Below, one piece after another: positions 44,560 through 64,000 of a stretch of DNA of 64,000 bases. Source of the DNA: Pegoplata infirma (taxonomy: Eukaryota > Arthropoda > Insecta > Diptera > Anthomyiidae); the NCBI GenBank assembly GCA_963921195.1, contig OY992537.1, forward strand, positions 20,792,642 to 20,856,641, written 5' to 3'. Numbering within the stretch: the stretch's first letter is position 1; each line of letters opens with the position of its first letter. The notes beneath the pieces were generated by a model. The model ran no database searches. It worked only from the letters and a program-made list of their open reading frames with translations, and had not been told where the DNA came from. Position numbers and translations under genes: made by a program.

Positions 44560-45762
44560 GAAGGACATTGGGGAACAACTTACCCTTGCCAAAAATGCAA
44601 ACAAATTTATTAATACAATTTTATATTTAAAGAAATATTTTATATCCACGCCCACAAAAGAGGACGACCGAAGAAAATTAATTTACAAATACCCTGTTAC
44701 TTAAAACTTTGACATCAAAAGGTTTAAAAAAGTTACGTTTTTAGACGTTAATTTCCCAGTTGGAAAATGTGTCACTGAGGAAATTTCCACAGTGATTCCT
44801 TGAGGAAATGTCTTCAGGTTCTGATAAATCATAGGTAATCCTTGATGACATGTCCTAGCATTGTCAGCACTAAATGTTTGCTTTAAGAGTGTGGACAATT
44901 CCTCTAAGACGTCTAAAAGAAAATATCTTTAGAATAGCAGTATATTAAATTAGAATTTAAAATTTGGGCAACTCTTCAATTTCCAAGAAAAAAATAGCAA
45001 TATTATCGATTTATTTAAAATAAAATCAAAATCTAACAAGTAGAATAAAAGTAATAAATATACAAACAATTTTCAAAATAAAGTTTGGAACAAGTAGTTA
45101 GGTGTGGGACTAATAAACTGGAGGTTCCAGGTTCAAATACAGTTGGCACTGAAAAAGGCGAAAAGTTTTTTCTAAATATGAGAAAGATAATTTATAAAGG
45201 AAAATGGATAAAAGTAAAAACTAAAGGAAATACGAAAATTGTTTGTATTTTTGCATGACCTACGTCAGACATTTCCCCAAAGAAGTCTTAGGTGACATGT
45301 CCCCAGAAGGTCAGCACTGACCACTGCTGACTTTGAGTGAGGACATTTTAAAAATTTGTATGAAACTATCCTAAACCCAGAACATAGAGATGTCTTGTGG
45401 ATGTCAGCAGTGCCTATCACATGTCACCGCTTCGTCACTGGGGATGGCTCGAGGACGTTGCCAACTGGGTTAAATCCAAATGGGGAAAAATTTTTTCCCA
45501 TTGTCTGATTTTGCCCTTTAACGAACTTATGACCATAAGAAATATTCGTGCCGAACTGCAGGTTCTAGCTCTTTTGGTTTGGACTGCCTCGTGTCTTCTA
45601 CAGACGGACGGAAGAACAGTCGGACATCGCTAGAATCGATTAAAATCGGTCATAGATCAATAATTTATATAATTTATGGGATCATAGACCAATATGTTGC
45701 TGCGTTATATATGGAGCGACAAAGCGACTATACTCCCATAATTTGGTTGGAGGATATAAAAA
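44560..45762 (+). mobile_element. mini-me subfamily B copy inside the hAT element, split
   Basis: 44640-44670 CCACGCCCACAAAAGAGGAC corresponds to the body of 41655-42349. After the 715-bp insertion it resumes with ATGGGGAAAAATTTTTTCCC, TAGCTCTTTTGGTTTGGACT, ACAGACGGACGGAAGAACAG (45600-45619) and the degraded core GGTTGGAGGATATAAAAAA. The head is missing. Confidence 0.75.
44755..45469 (+). mobile_element. CCCAGTTGG-ended element, copy 2 (715 bp)
   Basis: Collinear and highly similar to 26831-27526, with the same ends, the same tRNA-like centre (45082-45150, B box decayed) and a ~17-bp extra at 45367. It interrupts the mini-me B copy and is thus the youngest layer of this nest. Confidence 0.9.
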
Positions 45763-46075
45763 ACTTGGAGCAGTACCAGTTAAGTTGTTCCTAAATTTTC
45801 GGATTTTCTGTGTTAAATATGTAAAACGATAATTATTCAATGTTAATGAATTAATTAAAATTTAAATATGATTTTTTTTTAAAGATAATGTTAAAAAATT
45901 TAATTTTAATAAATCCCGAAATCCCGAAAAATCCCGAAATCCCGAAAAATCCCGGGATCCCGAAAAATCCCGAAATCTCGAAAAATCCCGGGATCCCGGG
46001 ATTACGATTTCAAAATCCCGAATCCCGGGATTTGTAAATGTCAATCCCGTTTGGCATCCCTAGTAGGTACCTTTA

Positions 46076-46915
46076 ACATTATGCTTAACGATGGCGTATT
46101 ATCAATATTAAATAAGCACATAATATCAATCATACGTCCCCTATGTCCACCATATTTAAAATTCATTAAGTAAATACTTATAATTAAATAACCAAAACAC
46201 TAAAATTACACTTAAAATATCAATTGCAATTAACTTTGTATGCTCATTTTAAATATACCCCTGACATATGAAATAATATTCTATGTACATTTGAAAAAGT
46301 TCTCGATTTCATGCCCTCAAGAAATAGTTTAACAAACTATTAATTTCAACTTACAATTATTCTATGTGCAGATGTATTCCATTCATTTCAAATCGAACGA
46401 ATGTTTCTCTCTTTTTTAACTTATTGTTAGTTTAAATCGCTTACAATACAACAGGGAGTTAATTAAAAATGTTTCCGGTTACGGAAGAATGTTATAAATC
46501 TACACAAATGTACAAAATGCTATATTTTACAAAAGCACACACACATACACACAGATGTGAATAAATGTAGGTATGTGTGGTTAGGTATAACATATACAAT
46601 AAACAATAATATATGTATGTATTTCATCGATAAGTATTTTAACTACAACTGAAAACTTGTATTTCCGTTTACAATTTGCTACACAAAAGTTAACTGGAGG
46701 GAAAAAAGAGAGCAAACGGGTTTTGAAAAGAAATATTGGAATTGCAAAAAAAGGAATCCTAACATTAAATTGGCAATTGCATATTGTTTGCTGGACTTTT
46801 TTTATTTTTTTATTATATATTGAATTTTTTCTCTGCATGCCTTTCTTTTTAATATATGGGGAATTTATCATAAAATTTTTCAAGCAATCAAAAAAAAATG
46901 GGAGTAACTAACCAG
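46076..46915. other. Apparently unique non-coding DNA
   Basis: Complex A+T-rich sequence with ACACACACATACACACAG near 46536-46553. Small ORFs overlap on both strands. Nothing identified. Confidence 0.45.
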
Positions 46916-46919
46916 AAAT

Positions 46920-47110
46920 GGTTTTAAAAAGCCTCAGAAAAAGTCTCAGATTCTGAGAAATTTTTGATATAGACAAAATTCTAAGATTTTGATAGACAAA
47001 AGAATTTTTATATTTCGAAACAAAATTTTCCTATAAAAAAAAATTCCCAGATTTTGAGCCATTTCTTTGTAACATAAATTTTTTTTTTTTTCAGATTCTG
47101 CGACATTTTT
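46920..47110 (+). repeat. Decayed 35-bp minisatellite
   Basis: AAAAGTCTCAGATTCTGAGA at 46940 is almost intact; neighbouring units are degraded. Confidence 0.65.
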
Positions 47111-47610
47111 ATACCCTCCACTTACAAGGGAAGTCTCCTTAGTGTCACCCGCGGATCTTTATGGAATTGGTTTTATTTTGTAGATCAGAAAAAATAAAGG
47201 GACATGTATTTTTTCTTAGCGGCCCAAATTCATATTTAGGGGGTAAAAAGGAGGGGGGAAGACAAGGCCATTTTTCAGTTTTTCTCGTTTATCTCCTATA
47301 CTATACAAAGAAACCTAGTCATGTTACATACCAAATGAAAGGTCTTTGAAAAACCTATCTACGTGTGCTAAGAACGTGTCCAAACATGCACAACTTTTCG
47401 TCATATTGAGTAAAATGCCAAAATTTTAGGACATTTTTGTTAATAAGTCGAAAAATATTAACTTCTTTGGCCCGTTGTTAGCACCACGAGATAGGTATTT
47501 TAAATACCTTTAATCTGATATCACACATGCCTATATTAATTTTGTTAAAATAGGCGTAAAGCGTAAAAAACTCAAAACACACACATGCCTATATTAATTT
47601 TGTTAAAATA

Positions 47611-61472
<13,862 letters not shown>

Positions 61473-61935
61473 GGAAAATGCTGTCGCGGACAAAATATTG
61501 CACAGACATGACTGAAACTTAACATATTTATTGGAAGTTCTCCCGAGAAGTTTGGTATTGCATTTGAGCGATATCGGTTAAGCGGTTCAAAAGTTATGAA
61601 CGAAAATGTAAGCACACCGCAAAAATTTCAGTACATTCAACATAACCTAAAAATAGAAAATGCTTTAATTCGGCTTCTGGTTGGAATATGTGAACATAAT
61701 TGAATACCAAATGGTATTTAAACAAGTACGAACATATTTTTTGACAAAAAAAGAAAAAAAAACGCGGATTTTTTTACCAAAATTTTTTTTCGCGGAATTT
61801 TTTTTTTCAAAATTTTTTTTTTTTTCAAAAGTAATTTCCTTTTAAATAAAGTTTTTTGCAATAATTTTTTTGAAATTGTGGAGGGTATCACTACATTTGG
61901 CAAGGCCGAATTTAACTTTTTTACTTGTTTTTTAT

Positions 61936-62305
61936 TACATTTTTCTTTTAAAAAATTTTCAGAATTCCAAAAAAATGCCACATAGAAAAAAAAAACTTTT
62001 TGGATTCTGAAACAGTTTTCCAATAAAATGCTTTAATTCTTCGAATTCTTTTTTATCGAACATAAATTTGCCAATGTTGATACAATTTTTTATAACAAAA
62101 TTCTCAGATTCTAAGACATTTTTCTAATAGAAAAAAATTCAAAAAATTAGACATTTTCCCGGTCGAAAATTTCGCAGATCCATAGGCATTTTTTCTTTTG
62201 AAAAATTATAAGATTCTTAGAAATTTTTTTCCTCGAAAGTTTTTCATATTCTAAGACGTAGAAAATACTAAAATTTTGAGCGTTTAAATATTCTTCACTT
62301 ACAGT
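61936..62305 (+). repeat. Decayed 35-bp minisatellite
   Basis: Phrases AAATTCTCAGATTCTAAGAC, ATTTTTCTAATAGAAAAAAA and similar repeat at about 35-40 bp spacing. Confidence 0.6.
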
Positions 62306-62858
62306 CAGTGGTAGAGGATATACAATACAATTCGAAAAACGGCTAACACCATTGAATTGCCGATTCTTTTATACCCTCCAAAATGTAAAAAAAAAAAACA
62401 ATATAAAAAAACATCCAGGGGCGTCTTTTTTTGGGGGAGGTTGGGGGGAGACGTTAGGGAGCACCTTCCCCTTGCGATTTTGAACTTCATCTGAGATAAG
62501 AATGTTGCATTTGCTTAGCAAAAGTACAAAAAACCCTGAAAAAATTGCGGTTTTTCTTAGGTTAGTTTAGTTCTTCAAGGGGGAACTTTTTTCCCCTTGG
62601 TCCGATTTTGCCCACTTCCGAACTTAACCTGCCTAGGAATATTAGACATATTAGTGCCAACCTTCGGAAGTCTAGCTCTTTTATTTTGGACTGTATCGTG
62701 TCTTCTACAGACGGACGGACGGACATCGCTAGAATGTCTGATCAATCACTGATCAAAAAAATATATACTTTATGGGGTCCTAGACCGATATTTCAATGCG
62801 TTACACATGGAATGACAAAGTGAGTATACCCCCATACTGTGGTTGGAGGGTATAAAAA
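62306..62858 (+). mobile_element. mini-me subfamily B copy with degraded head
   Basis: Body and core nearly identical to consensus: CATCCAGGGGCGTC, CTTCAAGGGGGAACTTTTTT, CTTAACCTGCCTAGGAATAT, ACAGACGGACGGACGGACAT (62710-62729), TTTATGGGGTCCTAGACCGA and GTGGTTGGAGGGTATAAAAA. The head lacks the ACAAGTGAGAG motif. Confidence 0.88.
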
Positions 62859-63176
62859 GTGTATTTTTTCTGAGGTTGGTTCAGTTCTTCAAGGGGGAAC
62901 TTTTTTCCCCCTGAGCCAATTTTGCCCATTTACAAACTTAACCTGCCTAGGACCATAAGACATATTCATGCCAAACTGCAGGAGGCTATCTCTTTTATTT
63001 TGGACTGTATCGTGCCATCTACAGACAGACGGACGGACATTTACAGAATGTCTTAGAATCGATCGTGGATCAATAATATATATACTTTATGGGATTCCCG
63101 ACCGATATTTCGATGCGTTACAAACGAAATGACAAAGTGATTATACCCCCATACTGTGGTTGGAGGGTATAAAAAG
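62859..63176 (+). mobile_element. Tandem second copy of the mini-me B 3' half
   Basis: Starts at TTTTTTCTGAGGTTGGTTCA and repeats the preceding element from its 'CTTCAAGGGGGAACTTTTTT' block to GTGGTTGGAGGGTATAAAAA with moderate divergence. The tract here is ACAGACAGACGGACGGACAT (63021-63040). This head-to-tail dimer suggests unequal exchange or tandem insertion. Confidence 0.85.
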
Positions 63177-63204
63177 TATCAAATTCAACTACAGTGTACT
63201 TACT

Positions 63205-63310
63205 TGAAAACTGTATAAGTGGATTATACTTAATTTAGTAGTTGGCCTTAATTAACAATCATACGCAACGGTGAACAGTGGGGTATTTTTAATAATTGGG
63301 CTATTTAGTT
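63205..63310 (-). repeat. Dispersed repeat G, copy 3
   Basis: Reversed: CCCAATTATTAAAAATACCC, CCGTTGCGTATGATTGTTAA and ACTAAATTAAGTATAATCCA, collinear with 43105-43215. Confidence 0.65.
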
Positions 63311-63379
63311 AGTATATACTGGACCAAGATTGTGGAAAAATTTATAAAAAAAACCTGCTGAATTCATGCATGATTCTCT

Positions 63380-63534
63380 AAGGCGATGTCACACTTTAGA
63401 GCGCTAGTTGGATACACCGAAAAAGCGCTCTTAAGATGTTCTGAACTCACATCTCTTTAGAGCGCTGAAAAAATCGCTATAAAGATGCAGTGAATTCATG
63501 TATATTTTTACAGCTGATTTAAGCAGAATAAAGA
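63380..63534. other. Short region with repeated TTTAGAGCGCT phrase
   Basis: CACTTTAGAGCGCTAGTTGG and TCTTTAGAGCGCTGAAAAAA lie ~70 bp apart; AAAAAGCGCTCTTAAGATGT between them is partly inverted. Function unknown. Confidence 0.4.
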
Positions 63535-63845
63535 TGAAGCACATTTGACTATTTCTGAAATACAAATTACAGAATCTGAAATACAATTGAATATTTCTGA
63601 ATACAATTGGAAAATCTTAAATATAATTGACTAATTCTGAAAATCAGTTGACTCCCTGCAAGCATTTGGAAGAAATATCGCCTAAGAGATCCAATTACAT
63701 TTAAAAAATTTCCAATTATATTTCGAAAATTTCAAATTATATTTCAGTAACTTCCATTTATATTACAGATATTACCATTTACATATAACCCAAAAAAATT
63801 TAATTACATTTAAAAAATTTTCAATTATATTGGAAATTTTTTAAA
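63535..63845. repeat. Diverged 21-bp minisatellite, inverted halves
   Basis: Left half units such as CTGAAATACAATTGAATATT recur every 21 bp (63555-63660). The right half reads CAATTATATTTCGAAAATTT and CCAATTACATTTAAAAAATT, also every 21 bp (63690-63830), and is the reverse complement type. Related to 34540-35236, but with the halves in the opposite relative orientation. Confidence 0.7.
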
Positions 63846-63849
63846 TAAG

Positions 63850-64000
63850 GGGTGGTCCAATAACTGGTATCTTTTTAAAACATGCAATGAAATGAACAAT
63901 ACTCAATAGTTTTGAAACCCTATGGCTTTATTTGAAAGAGCAAACATTCCCGTTTTTTATGGCAAACGACTTCATTGATGCGTCTTCGGCTTGCTCCGCT
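63850..64000 (-). mobile_element. Possible edge of a further DNA transposon
   Basis: GGGGTGGTCCAATAACTGGT resembles the outermost bases of some mariner-like inverted repeats. The following DNA becomes more balanced in composition towards the window edge, and two minus-strand frames are open for 20-26 codons. Too little remains to identify a protein. Confidence 0.25.

Larger units (their letters stand above)
44025..46062. mobile_element. Non-autonomous hAT-like element, 2.04 kb, with perfect 8-bp TSD
   Basis: Perfect 18-bp inverted ends TAGGGATGCCAAACGGGA, flanked by GTAGGTAC at 44017-44024 and 46063-46070. An 8-bp duplication is diagnostic of hAT. Subterminal arrays of AATCCCGGGATT and CCCGAAATCCCG (44040-44175; 45915-46035) probably represent transposase-binding repeats by analogy with other hATs. 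The inside holds other insertions and no transposase ORF. Confidence 0.93.
43872..46075. mobile_element. Short palindromic MITE (outer shell, split by a hAT element)
   Basis: TTAAGGTACCTACAGACGAC at 43872 pairs with the right arm GCGTCGTCTGTAGGTAC (44008-44024), whose last bases CTTTAA lie at 46071-46075 beyond the insertion. The ~150-bp interior is also self-complementary (AATATTATGTACAATAT against ATATTGTACATAATATT; GATTGACGATTGTGCAATGGTCAATC). Confidence 0.85.

Noticed and set aside
44025..46062. hAT transposase gene
   Set aside because: No ORF or BED/hATC-like residues; most of the interior is other inserted repeats.

Overview
The window looks like non-coding nuclear DNA of a schizophoran fly, probably a calyptrate such as a blow fly or house-fly relative. 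That placement is inferred: the DNA is extremely A+T-rich, and it is full of dipteran 'mini-me'/DINE-1-like elements, recognised by their (TA)n core, (GTCY)n microsatellite and a tail near ACTTGT. I found no intact protein-coding gene, no rRNA and no functional tRNA. The only recognisable coding remnant is the last ~41 codons of a non-LTR retrotransposon (4196-4321). The window is therefore best read as an intergenic or intronic repeat graveyard with one spectacular locus.

Layout. 1-3.3 kb: a minus-strand mini-me copy, a CAGCTG-palindrome/T-rich repeat and a long-TIR MITE. 3.3-14.2 kb: three blocks of a 135-150 bp satellite (one with a clear ~283 bp dimeric period), two of them closed by the same GTCA-rich terminus, plus T-rich tracts and mini-me B copies. 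14.5-21.4 kb: TIR MITEs, two mini-me A copies and a ~35 bp minisatellite. 22.1-26.3 kb: two foldback elements sharing 20-bp termini and ATAT flanks; the first is an almost complete 1.9-kb palindrome. 26.8-27.5 kb and 44.8-45.5 kb: two copies of a CCCAGTTGG-ended element that encloses a tRNA-like segment. 30.4-33.0 kb: a third foldback whose arms carry inverted mini-me copies. 34.5-35.2 kb: a palindromic 21-bp minisatellite. 35.4-37.8 kb: mini-me C copies and CTCAC-rich elements. 39.4-41.5 kb: a stack containing a pogo-like MITE. 43.9-46.1 kb: a four-deep nest built around a hAT-like element with a perfect 8-bp target duplication.

47.1-61.9 kb is a mini-me C element whose (GTCT)n tract, only a few units long in its sister copies, has grown to about 13.2 kb (about 3,300 units) with just two substitutions and no phase change. 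Next to it are a TTA-flanked MITE insertion and a 342-bp tandem duplication whose breakpoint lies inside a short GTCT tract, which suggests how the locus became unstable. All six frames are open across the array, but this is a property of the tetranucleotide and not evidence of a gene.

The parts interact as transposon ecology, not as a gene pathway. Mini-me elements supply both the seed microsatellite and TA-rich targets, and at least three other element types have inserted into those targets. The tail (61.9-64 kb) holds a minisatellite remnant, a mini-me B copy with a duplicated 3' half, a second and more diverged 21-bp minisatellite, and the possible edge of a further DNA transposon. Coordinates of decayed elements are approximate. 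Family names beyond mini-me/DINE-1, hAT, pogo and jockey/CR1-type LINE are descriptive only.
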